Part shown: piece by piece, positions 7,824 to 17,421 of the stretch | How the letters are laid out: the number at the start of each line of letters is the position of its first letter | Numbering within the stretch: position 1 is the first letter of the stretch | NCBI RefSeq assembly: GCF_022458895.1 | Contig: NZ_JAINFL010000004.1 | Coordinates: forward strand, 682,001 to 746,000 | DNA: 64,000 bases | Direction of reading: 5' to 3' | Origin: Roseihalotalea indica | GTDB lineage: Bacteria > Bacteroidota > Bacteroidia > Cytophagales > Cyclobacteriaceae | Notes under the pieces: model-generated | What the model was told of the DNA's origin: nothing | Seen by the model: the letters and a program-made list of their open reading frames with translations, nothing else | The model's database searches: none | Made by a program: the position numbers and the translations under genes

Positions 7824-10208
7824 TCATTTCATAATTTCATCCCAAAATACCCCATTCCACCTATATATTTTCCCATTTCCTGAATCGTCCAACCAAAGCA
7901 TTCCTACTTTTCGGTCAAGGAATGCTGGAGCTGATCCCACATTCAGTTGCCCATTCATCCGTTGTCCGTTTGCACTATTTCCTCCCGGACCCACAATCTC
8001 ATCCCAGTCACCAGGGTTTGTGCCCGTGCGACGCCAGTACCGGTCAGAGTCGTATTTATAGTACAGGTCACCAATCTGCCCGCCACTGAAGCTTCCGCTT
8101 GTGGGATTTGCAGTACCGGTAAACCAACGAATTTCATCTGCTGCTCTACCATCAGTAGGCACCCACGTTGTCCCATTCCAGCTGAGCACCTCGTCTGCCG
8201 CTGGGGCTGCCCCACTAACGGATCGTCCTTGCAATCCGGTAACCGTTGTTACACCAGTATTTGCCAGTGACACATCTCCTGACAAATTACGGGTATTCAC
8301 CTGGCTTCCATCTCCAATCAGTAGTTCCCCGTCGCCTGAATTTGCCAACTGCAGCTGATCAGTCGTGATCTGGATACCTCCTCCAGAAGTATTTACTTTC
8401 AGGCTTCCATCAGCCTGCTGACTCAACCCATCACCGGCTATATTAGCATCAATTTTGTCTTTGGTTACGGCATCATCAGCTAGTTTAGTTGTGGTAATAG
8501 CGAGATCCTGCACTTTTGTGGTTGTCACCGCATTGTCAGCCAGCTTGGCCGTTGTAACTGCCTGATCCAATATCTTGGCGGTAGTCACCGCATCCAGGGT
8601 AATAGTCATGGTTCCATCAAGGTTCAGGGAGATATCACCGGACAGGCTCACCGGGGCAGCTACTCCTGAAGCATTACCCACCAACACTTGCCCCGTAGGC
8701 AACGTTTTCTGCTGAAATCCGGACAGGTCAACATCATGATTGGTACCGGCTTCCTGAATACGCAATACATCGCCACCTACCAAACCTGCTGAGGTAACTA
8801 GCTCGTTGTTAGCATCATCATCTCCATCGGCTACCGAGAAGGTGGTAGAACTGCCACCGGTAATATTCACTGATACATCGGTGCCGGTTTTGCTGCTCGA
8901 CAAGCTTTGATTATCCGTACCGGTTCCATCCTGCAACGCACTCAGATCCACTGTATTACTGCTACCGGATAAGCCTAAGGTCGTCCCACTGAGTGACAGG
9001 TCCTGAGAATCGGTATTATCAAGATAGGGAGAAAGGTCAATAGCGGTTGCTGAGGCATTGTTTGTAACTTTCAGACTGTTTCCGGAAAGTTGCAGATCCT
9101 GAATTTCGTTCCCTGCATCCGCATCCGCATCATTCACATTATCTGTTGAAGATATGGTAAAATTAGGGTAACTGCCACTGATGCTTACAGCCCCACTTCC
9201 GGTTAAGTTGACTGTTTGGTCAGGTGCCGTATTACTAATCTGGTTACTACCGTTGATACTAATGCCACTCCCGGCTGCGTACGTGGGAATGTTTAAGGTT
9301 TCTGCTTGCCACTGAGCAAGCCCAGCATCCCACGTTAAAACCTGATCATCGCCCGGATTGGTAACGGACAGGGGAACAGAGGTACCATCATTGGTAAGGC
9401 TTAGTACATTTCCGCTTAGACTCAGGTCTTGTTGGTCGGTGTTGATAATCCCCAGATCAAGGCTATTTCCTTCGCTGATACTTAGCTTTTTATCAGTAGA
9501 ATTGAATGAGAGGGTTTGAGGACTAACCGTGGGAATACCACTAACCTGATTATCGACATAGGCTTTGGTAGCGGCGTCCTGAGGTGCGTTTGGGTCAGCA
9601 AGGTTAGCGATTTTCTGCCCATTAGCATCGTTACCATTTTCCAGCACTGATGCCATACTCTGTAATTCATTGGTAGCATCCAGGTCGCCGGTGTTCGTAA
9701 TTTCACCCTCTTCACTAATGCTGATACCCGAACCGGCAGTATACGCGACTTCATTTTTCTTTAAATTTCCAATCAAAACATACACCCCGCCTTGCTTACG
9801 GTACAAATCGCCCGTAGGCTGATGAATATAAAAGTCTTTATCTTTTCCCTGTATAGCATTGGGCTGGCTTTCCCCAACATACCAGACAGTCGCGTTTACC
9901 TCATCGGTAGTACTACCCTTTTTCCACGACCCACCGTACCAGTAATAAAAACTACCTTCATCAATATCAAACACTAACAGCCCGTTGTCATTCTCAGTAA
10001 GTTTATTGATAAAAGTTGAGGAATTTCGCTGGGAAGTAGTAAGTCGGGGAGCTAAAAATCCTTGATTACTATCAGTAGAAACCAGTTCAAGTACCGCATT
10101 TTTATTGGGGGTATCGGTACCCATCCCTACTACGGTCTGTCCTTTGCCTTCAATGCAAAAAACCAACGTGATTAGTAAGAGGGAGGGGATTTGTATCTTG
10201 AAAGACAT
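7824..10208 (-). CDS. Secreted tail-fibre-like low-complexity surface protein
   Basis: The product is about 794 aa from the ATG at 10208; the longer frame starts at TTG. A signal peptide (MSFKIQIPSLLLITLVFC) precedes a segment common in exported Bacteroidota proteins (GMGTDTPNKNAVLELVS, GFLAPRLTTSQR). The middle is built of repeated beta-rich units such as AGSGISI, DLSLSGN and TDNQ. Between about residues 575 and 650 is a run with period near 12 (TTAKILDQAVTTAKLADNAV) like phage tail fibres and bacterial trimeric adhesins. No S74 intramolecular chaperone and no T9SS sorting domain were seen at the C-terminus. It is probably a trimeric surface fibre. It stands alone. Confidence 0.8.
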   Translation of the reverse strand: MSFKIQIPSLLLITLVFCIEGKGQTVVGMGTDTPNKNAVLELVSTDSNQGFLAPRLTTSQRNSSTFINKLTENDNGLLVFDIDEGSFYYWYGGSWKKGSTTDEVNATVWYVGESQPNAIQGKDKDFYIHQPTGDLYRKQGGVYVLIGNLKKNEVAYTAGSGISISEEGEITNTGDLDATNELQSMASVLENGNDANGQKIANLADPNAPQDAATKAYVDNQVSGIPTVSPQTLSFNSTDKKLSISEGNSLDLGIINTDQQDLSLSGNVLSLTNDGTSVPLSVTNPGDDQVLTWDAGLAQWQAETLNIPTYAAGSGISINGSNQISNTAPDQTVNLTGSGAVSISGSYPNFTISSTDNVNDADADAGNEIQDLQLSGNSLKVTNNASATAIDLSPYLDNTDSQDLSLSGTTLGLSGSSNTVDLSALQDGTGTDNQSLSSSKTGTDVSVNITGGSSTTFSVADGDDDANNELVTSAGLVGGDVLRIQEAGTNHDVDLSGFQQKTLPTGQVLVGNASGVAAPVSLSGDISLNLDGTMTITLDAVTTAKILDQAVTTAKLADNAVTTTKVQDLAITTTKLADDAVTKDKIDANIAGDGLSQQADGSLKVNTSGGGIQITTDQLQLANSGDGELLIGDGSQVNTRNLSGDVSLANTGVTTVTGLQGRSVSGAAPAADEVLSWNGTTWVPTDGRAADEIRWFTGTANPTSGSFSGGQIGDLYYKYDSDRYWRRTGTNPGDWDEIVGPGGNSANGQRMNGQLNVGSAPAFLDRKVGMLWLDDSGNGKIYRWNGVFWDEIMK

Positions 10209-10503
10209 ACGCTTACCATTTGTAAGCAAAATGTAAATATACTAAGAATAATCACTATTAATTTAATTATATATAATACGGATGTAATTTTATAGTGATG
10301 AAATATTATTTTTCTTTTGAAAAAATTGACTTGCAGGTTATTACGAGTAAAGGATAGAAGTTCTTACCTTCCTTAAAAACTACAGGCACTTAAACACTTA
10401 TATAGCATCTGTACTCTAGTAAAACTTTTCAATTAGGCGGAAATGTTATATTACAGTAATGATTGGTTGACTGGCCTGATTACTCACTGATACAACTTCA
10501 TGT
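10209..10503. other. Divergent intergenic region
   Basis: This 295-base A/T-rich gap separates two divergently transcribed genes, so it should contain both promoters. No clear TTTG/TAnnTTTG pair, operator or RNA element could be fixed by eye. Confidence 0.4.
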
Positions 10504-11355
10504 ATGGAAACCTTCATTCAGTTTTGGGAAACAATTCCTAGTGTCTACCGGGCAGGCATTCTGGTCGGTGGTATTACAATCTTCTGGACCATTGAAAGCG
10601 CTGTCCCTTTATTTAGATTTAAGTATCATAAAGCAAAACACGCAGGAATTAATTTCTTTCTAACGTTTACCACTGTTATTATCAACTTACTGTTTGCCAG
10701 CCTTTTGTTATTCGTTTCCCATTGGGTTGTAGAAAATCAGTTTGGAGTAATTCAGTGGGTAGCGTGGCCGGTTTGGGTTGAAATCATCGCAGGTTTAATG
10801 CTACTAGATCTTATCGGATCCTATTTCATTCACTGGCTGGAACATCAGATCAAAGTGCTATGGCAATTCCACCTGATTCATCATTCTGATACTTTTGTTG
10901 ATACCACTACAGCGAACCGCCATCACCCAGGTGAGAGTGTATTCCGGGCAGTGTTTACTACGCTGGGGGTTTTGGTGGTGGGTGCGCCTATCTGGCTGGT
11001 GTTTTTATATCAGAGCCTTTCGGTTGTGCTATCTCAGTTTAACCATGCCAACATCCATCTACCTGACCGGATCGACCGCATAATCAGTAAAGTACTGGTG
11101 ACGCCCAACATGCACCATGTCCACCATCACCATGTACAGCCACTTACGGATACTAACTACGGGAACATTTTTTCCCTTTGGGACCGTATATTCGGCACTT
11201 TTGCTTACGTAGAAGACCCCAAAACGCTGACGTATGGCATTGATACATACCCAGATGCTAAAGAACACTCCCACATTGGCAAACTATTGAAAATGCCCTT
11301 TCAGAAATACCGACAGTCAGCCATAGCTAAGCAATCCGAATTGCAAGAGAGCTGA
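10504..11355 (+). CDS. Sterol desaturase / fatty acid hydroxylase family membrane protein
   Basis: This 283 aa integral membrane protein has about four hydrophobic segments in the first 110 residues and another around residues 155-180. The di-iron histidine motifs of the superfamily are present in order: HWLEH, HLIHH, NRHH and a histidine-rich VHHHHVQP block, followed by the usual NYGNIFSLWDRIFGTF signature. Length and motif order match bacterial members that hydroxylate or desaturate lipids, carotenoids or sterol-like molecules; the substrate cannot be read from sequence. The ATG at 10504 gives a complete first membrane segment. It converges with the DUF1501 gene, with a hairpin repeat between them. 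Confidence 0.92.
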   Translation: METFIQFWETIPSVYRAGILVGGITIFWTIESAVPLFRFKYHKAKHAGINFFLTFTTVIINLLFASLLLFVSHWVVENQFGVIQWVAWPVWVEIIAGLMLLDLIGSYFIHWLEHQIKVLWQFHLIHHSDTFVDTTTANRHHPGESVFRAVFTTLGVLVVGAPIWLVFLYQSLSVVLSQFNHANIHLPDRIDRIISKVLVTPNMHHVHHHHVQPLTDTNYGNIFSLWDRIFGTFAYVEDPKTLTYGIDTYPDAKEHSHIGKLLKMPFQKYRQSAIAKQSELQES

Positions 11356-11391
11356 AAATCCAAATAGCAGTGCTCTATAAAAAGCGTTAGT

Positions 11392-11457
11392 GGAGGTAGT
11401 CAGCGGGAGGCTGTTTCCTGCACAGTCTCCTTCCGCCCGCTTCCTGGTATGTCCTCT
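11392..11457. repeat. Imperfect hairpin repeat, copy B
   Basis: It starts GGAGGTAGTCAGCGGGAGGC and ends CTTCCTGGTATGTCCTCT. The arms AGCGGGAGG-CTGT and ACAG-TCTCCTTCCGCC can fold together. It lies between convergent stop codons at 11355 and 11480, a position suited to a bidirectional terminator. Confidence 0.58.
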
Positions 11458-11479
11458 AGTCGTCTGTCATTAATCCTTG

Positions 11480-12916
11480 TTAAGCTAGCAGATCCAATAC
11501 CGGCTCACCTTTACCATCCGGAGTTGTGTAGAACGGTCGCCCTTCAATGGTGTATTGCGTTTCCGGGTGCATGCCCAGCATATGGTAAATAGTCTGGTGA
11601 ATCTGATCAATGACTACCGTTTTCTCTGTAGAGGAGCAGGGCCTTTCATCAGCGGTTTTGCCATAGACCAAGCCTTTTTTTATTCCTCCTCCCCACATCA
11701 GAATAGAGCATCCATCCGTAAAATGCCGATGCATGCCGTAGTATTTCATATCGTTGATCTGATCGGGTTGTTCTACCTGATCCTTCACTTTTTCTCCCGG
11801 TCGCCCTTCCAGAATGGCATCGCGACTAAACTCACTGGCCAGCACTACCAGGGTTCGGTCCAGATGGCCGCTTTCGTCCAGATCTTTGATTAGCTGCGCG
11901 ATAGGGCGGTCAATGAGTCCTTTCATTTTCTCGAGGCGGGTATGTCCATTTTCGTGCGTATCCCAACCTAGAAAGGGTTCATATTCAGTAGATACGCTGA
12001 TAAAGCGCGCTCCTTCACGGGCTAGCCGTCGAGCTAACAGGCAGCCTAAGCCAAAGCGGCCAGTATTGTAGGTATCATACACTTCTTTGGGCTCCTGGCT
12101 GAGATCAAAGGCTTTGGCTTCTGGAGAGTTTAACAGACGATAAGCCTGCTCCATGGATCGCATGAGTGATTCTTTCTGATAACCGCTACCATGCTCCTCC
12201 AACGGGCTCTGCTGGACTAGCTTTCGATACAATTCATTTCTACCCTCAAATCGCTTTACAGACATGCCCTGCGGTGGACGCACACTGTCCAGTCCGCTGG
12301 ATGGGTCGGGAATGAGGAAGGGACCAAACTCGGTGCCCAGAAAACCGGCCGAATGAAAGGCTTTCAGTTCTTCACCCTCGCCTACCGTAAATCGCTGCCC
12401 CATGCTGATGAATGGCGGAATCACCGGATTAACCGGCCCCAATTCTTTCGCCATCCAGGCACCGATATGAGGCGGTTGCACGGATTGAGGTGGTTCGTAG
12501 CAAGTGTGCCAGTGGTATTGATGGCGGGTATGCAAGATGTGTCCCAGATCTGCGGCCCTGTACGAGCGGATAATCGCTCCTTTGTCCATCACACTGCCAA
12601 TAGACTCCAGTCCTTCGGAAAAATAAAGTCCATCCACCGCCGTAGGGATTTTTGGAAAGGTGCTGAGTACTTTCTTACTATCCAGTCCTTTTTCGTACGG
12701 AGCGTATGCTTTGGGGTCGAAGGTTTCGGTATGGGCCATGCCGCCGGCCATCCAAAGCAAAATGACCGTATCAATAGAAGATGGCAACTTCTCAGCCGGA
12801 CTGCAGGAGCTTAGGAAACTGCTGGTTGGTAGCCCAACCGACATTGCTGATAACGTAGCGGCTCCCATCTTTTTAAGGAAATCTCTTCTTGCCTGTTCTA
12901 TAGTTTGATGATCCAT
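11480..12916 (-). CDS. DUF1501 family Tat-exported protein
   Basis: The product is about 478 aa and begins with a twin-arginine signal (RRDFLKKMGAATLSAMSV) leading to a serine/cysteine-rich cleavage region. The body is a typical DUF1501 domain of the alkaline-phosphatase/sulfatase-like superfamily. Motifs include VILLWMAGGMAHTETFDPK near the N-terminus, GHILHTRHQYHW, FISVSTEYEPFLGWDTHENG, VVLASEFSRD and HFTDGCSILMWGGGI. The ATG at 12916 is chosen because the longer frame begins with GTG. It follows the DUF1549/DUF1553 gene by 12 bases. In Planctomycetes and other groups these two families are almost always paired, and the reaction remains unknown. It is the last gene of the SusCD-linked unit. 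Confidence 0.93.
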   Translation of the reverse strand: MDHQTIEQARRDFLKKMGAATLSAMSVGLPTSSFLSSCSPAEKLPSSIDTVILLWMAGGMAHTETFDPKAYAPYEKGLDSKKVLSTFPKIPTAVDGLYFSEGLESIGSVMDKGAIIRSYRAADLGHILHTRHQYHWHTCYEPPQSVQPPHIGAWMAKELGPVNPVIPPFISMGQRFTVGEGEELKAFHSAGFLGTEFGPFLIPDPSSGLDSVRPPQGMSVKRFEGRNELYRKLVQQSPLEEHGSGYQKESLMRSMEQAYRLLNSPEAKAFDLSQEPKEVYDTYNTGRFGLGCLLARRLAREGARFISVSTEYEPFLGWDTHENGHTRLEKMKGLIDRPIAQLIKDLDESGHLDRTLVVLASEFSRDAILEGRPGEKVKDQVEQPDQINDMKYYGMHRHFTDGCSILMWGGGIKKGLVYGKTADERPCSSTEKTVVIDQIHQTIYHMLGMHPETQYTIEGRPFYTTPDGKGEPVLDLLA

Positions 12917-12928
12917 CACAGAAATTTT

Positions 12929-15793
12929 TTAATAGATAAACTGAAATTCGGGCAGAAGCACCGTTGCCCATAGCAAGTCCTGCACCTGATCGACATCAGG
13001 TTTACTTCCCAAAGCATCTGCAATTAACTTCTGCTCCTCATCGGTAGGCGTACGCCCGAATGACTTTTTGTACAGATTGGTTACCATCGCTTCACGATCC
13101 TGATCATACTCAGCCAGCCAGGTCTCAGCCCCTTCCTGCATCACATTGTTAAAGAACTTACCGTTGGTTAGCTCAAGCGCCTGAAGCAAGGTAGCCTGAT
13201 CATCCCGTGAGGTGGTAACGTTCTCACGCGTAGGGCGGCCTAATGCTTTAAGGAAGGGGTCTAACTCTACCAGTGAAGCCCGGGCAAAGTTCTGGGTATT
13301 GTCACGGTCAAAATCGAAGGTGATCAACCGGCCGGGGAAGTTGTTGTTGAAGTTCTTTACTGGCTCCCACGCAATTTCGTCGTACTCCAGCGATGTCCAC
13401 GCACCTTCGGGTTTCGTTTTAGTAGCTTTCCAATTTCCGTCGGATGATACGTAATCCTGAGTACCATCTTCGTACGTCAGGCGCAGGCTGAACAGCAGCC
13501 CGGCCGGGTTTGGTACACTTCCTTCGTTTTCCCCTTCTACGGCTAGCACATTGGCGCCGACGTGCAGAAAGTCATTCAGCCTAAGCTGATCTACCTTGCG
13601 CCAGTCTTTTCCTTCGGCAGCCAGTTCTTCATTCACATATAGCTTAAAGGAGTGGTCGGCAGTGATTAGCGCATCGGCCGTTTTAACTTTTTTGGTGGTT
13701 GGGATATTGAACTGATAACGGAAATAGCGTTTTCCCGGCTTCGGCAGAATATCTCGTTCTACTTCAATCTCTCGGGCCCAAATCCAGGAAGCATCGAGGC
13801 TGCTTGGCTTGGGGTCATAGGCCAGTGAGTAATATACGGGAGTAATTACCTGGCTGATGGCATCGGCAAATTGCTCGGCACTCAACCTTCGCCGGGCCGG
13901 GCCGGTGAATACATAATCTTCTGCTTTGAGGTCGGCAATCTTATCATAATTTACCGAAGGCATCTGATACGTGCGCGATGTCATTATCCTTTCCAGCAGG
14001 TGTTTCAGGTCATAGTCATGCTCAATGAAATCAGCGGCCAGCCAGTCCAGCAGTTCCGAATTCCAGGGAGTATTATCCATTTCATCGAGCGGTTCTACGA
14101 TGCCCCGCCCCATCAGTCGATCCCAGACGCGGTTGGTAATGGTACGGTACAAGCGGCCATTTTCTGGCTTCACCATTACTTCGGAGAGCATTTTTAGCTT
14201 TGCTTCAATGGATCCTGAGTCAACGACACCAAGCTCGGGGTAGAGAAACGAAACTTCCGACATTTTGCCGGTGGGTTTATCGCAACGATAAATTTCTAAG
14301 GTAGAATCAGAAAAGATGTTAGCAAACCCATACGCCTGTTTCAGCGTGAGATTGCTGACAAAACTATTATGGCATGACGCACATTTCAAATTAACCCCCA
14401 AGAGTGATTGCGAAATATTCTGTGCCGCCTGCATCTCGGTCCGCTGGCTGGCATTCACCACTCCCCGCCATTCAATCCCTTTGATAAAACCTTCGGATTC
14501 TTCCGTAGGGTTAGTGAGCTCTTTCACCATCTGGTTATACGGCTTGTTGTCTAGTAAAGACTGATACAGCCACCCGGTAATCTGCTTACGCCCACCGGTG
14601 ATAAAGCCCGTACCAGAATAATCATTTCTTAGCAGGTCGTTCCAGAAGCTCAGCCAGTGTTGGGTGTAGTTCTCATCATCATTCAGCAGGTCTTTGATGA
14701 GTTGCTCCCGCTTGTCTGAAGCGGTATTGTTCTTAAATGCTTCCACATCGGCGGGTTCAGGCAATAACCCGGTAATGTCCAGATATGCCCGGCGGATAAA
14801 GGTGCGATCATCTACCACATCTGGTACGGTTACGCCTTGTTCATCAAAATAAGCGGTCATCAAGCGGTCTACCGGATGGGCCTGTTCGTCGGTTCCTTCT
14901 GGTAGCTTCGGCTTGGAAAGCGCCAGCTGGGCTTCGGGAAAGACTTTGAGCGACTCATCGGCCCAATGGGCACCGTGGTCAATCCACAGACTAATCAGTT
15001 CAATTTGGTCTTTAGAGAGAGCTTTTCCTTTTCCCGGCATCGCCTCTTCATGGTCGCGGGGTAATTTTAACCGGCGAATAATCTCGCTGTTTTTAGCATC
15101 TCCTTTCACGAATATTTTGCCGGATTCTCCGCCTTTCATCACCCCATCCTCGGTCTCCAGCACCAGTTCTCCTTTTTGCTTCAGTTCGCTGTGGCATTGA
15201 TAGCAATTATGCGCAAAGATGGCCCGCACTTCCAGATTAAGCCGATCCAGTTGGTTATCAGTGAGTTTATCCTCCTCGGATACTACCGCAAATTCGGTTA
15301 GGAGTTCATTCGCATTACCTCCATCGTACCCATCATTATTCCAGGGAAAAGTGCTGCTCAGGAAGTCTTCACCGTGGGTTAGGTTCGCTCCCAGATGCCC
15401 GGCCACAGTAAGTACAAGCACGGTTAAAAAAAGCGAAGATCGATAGTATACCAGATTCTGATAGCCGTTTTGCTGAATCTTCCGTAACTGCCAGGCAGTG
15501 AGTACGCCCAATACGGCGGTGGCAATACCCAATTTGAGATGATTATCTACTAGACTACCCTGGTAGTCATCTACCTGGTAGAGAATGAAACCTAAGATTG
15601 CCGAAATGACCGCACTGGCTGCTCCCAGATAAACAACCCACTGAATACCTTCCCGTAACCCTGGCTTTTTTCCATTCAGCGTCAGCACCTCCAGGAAAAG
15701 CCCGACAACCAGCAAACCCACCGGAAAATGCACCATAAGGGGATGCAAGCGGCCTAAAAATTCTGAAATCCAAGCAAAAGAGTTTCCTTCCAT
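12929..15793 (-). CDS. Membrane-anchored cytochrome c / DUF1549 / DUF1553 protein with inserted beta-sandwich
   Basis: This 954 aa protein has four N-terminal membrane segments (about 20-40, 50-72, 85-102 and 118-138) resembling DUF2231. A planctomycete-type cytochrome c follows, with heme motif CYQCH at 197-201. DUF1549 runs from about 305 (FIRRAYLDITGLLPEP at 332-347) and carries a second CxxCH (CASCH, 471-475). DUF1553 starts near 550 (TITNRVWDRLMGRGIVEPLD). The DUF1553 core motif LSAEQFADAI is followed by about 170 residues of galactose-binding-like beta-sandwich (WIWAREIEV ... FRYQFNIPTT ... LYVNEELAAEG) before DUF1553 resumes at RPTRENVTTSRD. The protein is likely a periplasmic, membrane-tethered heme protein acting with its DUF1501 partner 12 bases downstream. 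Confidence 0.92.
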   Translation of the reverse strand: MEGNSFAWISEFLGRLHPLMVHFPVGLLVVGLFLEVLTLNGKKPGLREGIQWVVYLGAASAVISAILGFILYQVDDYQGSLVDNHLKLGIATAVLGVLTAWQLRKIQQNGYQNLVYYRSSLFLTVLVLTVAGHLGANLTHGEDFLSSTFPWNNDGYDGGNANELLTEFAVVSEEDKLTDNQLDRLNLEVRAIFAHNCYQCHSELKQKGELVLETEDGVMKGGESGKIFVKGDAKNSEIIRRLKLPRDHEEAMPGKGKALSKDQIELISLWIDHGAHWADESLKVFPEAQLALSKPKLPEGTDEQAHPVDRLMTAYFDEQGVTVPDVVDDRTFIRRAYLDITGLLPEPADVEAFKNNTASDKREQLIKDLLNDDENYTQHWLSFWNDLLRNDYSGTGFITGGRKQITGWLYQSLLDNKPYNQMVKELTNPTEESEGFIKGIEWRGVVNASQRTEMQAAQNISQSLLGVNLKCASCHNSFVSNLTLKQAYGFANIFSDSTLEIYRCDKPTGKMSEVSFLYPELGVVDSGSIEAKLKMLSEVMVKPENGRLYRTITNRVWDRLMGRGIVEPLDEMDNTPWNSELLDWLAADFIEHDYDLKHLLERIMTSRTYQMPSVNYDKIADLKAEDYVFTGPARRRLSAEQFADAISQVITPVYYSLAYDPKPSSLDASWIWAREIEVERDILPKPGKRYFRYQFNIPTTKKVKTADALITADHSFKLYVNEELAAEGKDWRKVDQLRLNDFLHVGANVLAVEGENEGSVPNPAGLLFSLRLTYEDGTQDYVSSDGNWKATKTKPEGAWTSLEYDEIAWEPVKNFNNNFPGRLITFDFDRDNTQNFARASLVELDPFLKALGRPTRENVTTSRDDQATLLQALELTNGKFFNNVMQEGAETWLAEYDQDREAMVTNLYKKSFGRTPTDEEQKLIADALGSKPDVDQVQDLLWATVLLPEFQFIY

Positions 15794-15832
15794 TACGCTA
15801 TCAACTAATCTTGTAAAAATATCCTTTCATGC

Positions 15833-15860
15833 ATCCGGTGCCTGTTTTCAAACACCGGAT
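15833..15860 (-). promoter_or_regulatory. Hairpin between susD and the cytochrome/DUF1553 gene
   Basis: The perfect arms ATCCGGTG and CACCGGAT flank a 12-base loop in the 118-base gap after the SusD stop. There is no long T run on the minus strand, so it is more likely an RNA processing or stability element, or a weak attenuator that lowers downstream expression, than a full terminator. Confidence 0.5.
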
Positions 15861-15911
15861 TTTCATGAAACATTATAAGTAGTTTACTGAAATTTTAGCA
15901 AAAATTCACCT

Positions 15912-17417
15912 TTAATACCCTGGATTTTGTGTCAAATCAGGATTGATAATAATTTCATTGGCCGGGATCGGAAACAGTGCTTCGTAAGGCTCAAAAACAA
16001 AGTCAGCCGCTGAAAATGGTATCCCACCCCGGGTGGTGGTAGGGTTACTTTGCTCTCGGTCACCATAGGCATTCAGAAAATCAGCCAGTTCTTCAGGCGT
16101 CATTGTTCTCTTCAGGTCAAACCACCGGTGGTTCTCAAATGCCAGTTCTATTCTTCGCTCCTGAAGCACAGCAGTGCGAAACGCTTCCTGTGTTAATCCA
16201 CTCAGGGGTGGTAAACCCGCGCGCACCCGTACCGGATTCAGATACTGGAAGGCTTCGGCCGGGCCAGAGGCTTCGTTGGTTGCTTCAGCCAGCATGAGCA
16301 ATACATCAGCATAACGGATTACCGGCCAGTTATCATCTGTACGCTCACGAATGGCATGCGGATGGTTGTACTTATTGATGTAAGGAACCGGCACCCACTC
16401 TCCTTCCAGGCTGGTGTAGCCTTCCTTTAACGATACTTCTTTCCGCAGGTCTCCCTCTTCGTAAGCATCAATCATATCTAATGATGGAATATTCCACCCA
16501 CCACCATTCTGACCAGGAAAATCAATAACCGCTCCTACCGATTCGCGGGGCGCAAAGGTATAGATAAAACCGCTATGTTCACCCAAATCGTTACCACCCT
16601 GAAATTGTACTTCAAACACCGATTCCAGATGGTTTTTATTGGCCGGATCAAATACATCGGCATAATTGGGCAATAATTCATAGCCCAGGGTGGTTACTTC
16701 GGATAACGTAGTAATAGCCTGAGGATAGTTTTTGCGGGTCAGATAGACTTTTCCCAGCAACGACAACGCTGCACCTTTCGTAATCCGCCCCACTTGTTCG
16801 GCACTGTAACTTACCGGAAGAACGGCTACGGCTTCGTTCAGATCACTTTCAATGAGTTCATATACTTTCTCAACGGGTTGGCGCTCATAATCCCAGGCAT
16901 CCGATGGTGACTCCAGCGGTTCGGTAATGAGAACCACCTCTCCAAAATATTGCACCAGGTGAAAGTAATAGTACGCCCGCATAAACTTTAACTGCCCTTT
17001 AAACTGCTGAACCGCGGCGGCATCGAACGTAGCCTCTTCAATCTTGGCCAACGTAGTATTGATATTGACCATTGCTCCGTAGAGGCTGGTGTATAAAGCA
17101 TTGATATTACCGGTAGATGAATTGATCTGCCAGAACTCTATAGCCTCAAGCGAAGGCCCCTGACCACGATCCCCAATATTAAAGTGAAGGGTGGTATTGT
17201 CAGTGATAAACTCATTGTATTGCCACTGACTGCTGATGATTCCCTGTAGCTGAGAATATACCCCGTTAAGTGCCTGTTCAACCTGAACTTCTGTTTGATA
17301 AAAGTTGCCAGAAACTAACCTTTCAGGATCAGTTTTGTCCAGGTATTCGTCGCTACAAGAAAATAAACCAATGAAAAAGGTTAAGCTAACGATAGTGATT
17401 ATATGAGTATTTTTCAT
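15912..17417 (-). CDS. SusD/RagB family outer-membrane lipoprotein
   Basis: The product is about 501 aa from the ATG at 17417, four bases after the SusC stop; the longer frame would start at GTG and overlap SusC. The lipoprotein signal ends FIGLFSCSDEYLDK. Family landmarks are present: an N-terminal GNFYQTEVQVEQALNGVYSQL segment with tetratricopeptide-like helices, KGAALSLLGKVYLTRKNY in the middle, and the C-terminal ELAFENHRWFDLKR and LFPIPANEIIINPDLTQNPGY region. It forms the surface lid of the adjacent SusC and binds the glycan or other ligand, which is unknown. Length is normal. Confidence 0.96.
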   Translation of the reverse strand: MKNTHIITIVSLTFFIGLFSCSDEYLDKTDPERLVSGNFYQTEVQVEQALNGVYSQLQGIISSQWQYNEFITDNTTLHFNIGDRGQGPSLEAIEFWQINSSTGNINALYTSLYGAMVNINTTLAKIEEATFDAAAVQQFKGQLKFMRAYYYFHLVQYFGEVVLITEPLESPSDAWDYERQPVEKVYELIESDLNEAVAVLPVSYSAEQVGRITKGAALSLLGKVYLTRKNYPQAITTLSEVTTLGYELLPNYADVFDPANKNHLESVFEVQFQGGNDLGEHSGFIYTFAPRESVGAVIDFPGQNGGGWNIPSLDMIDAYEEGDLRKEVSLKEGYTSLEGEWVPVPYINKYNHPHAIRERTDDNWPVIRYADVLLMLAEATNEASGPAEAFQYLNPVRVRAGLPPLSGLTQEAFRTAVLQERRIELAFENHRWFDLKRTMTPEELADFLNAYGDREQSNPTTTRGGIPFSAADFVFEPYEALFPIPANEIIINPDLTQNPGY

Positions 17418-17421
17418 GGGA

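Noticed and set aside
12353..12814. Plus-strand 153-codon frame
   Set aside because: It is antisense to the DUF1501 gene, which has a Tat signal and complete family motifs.
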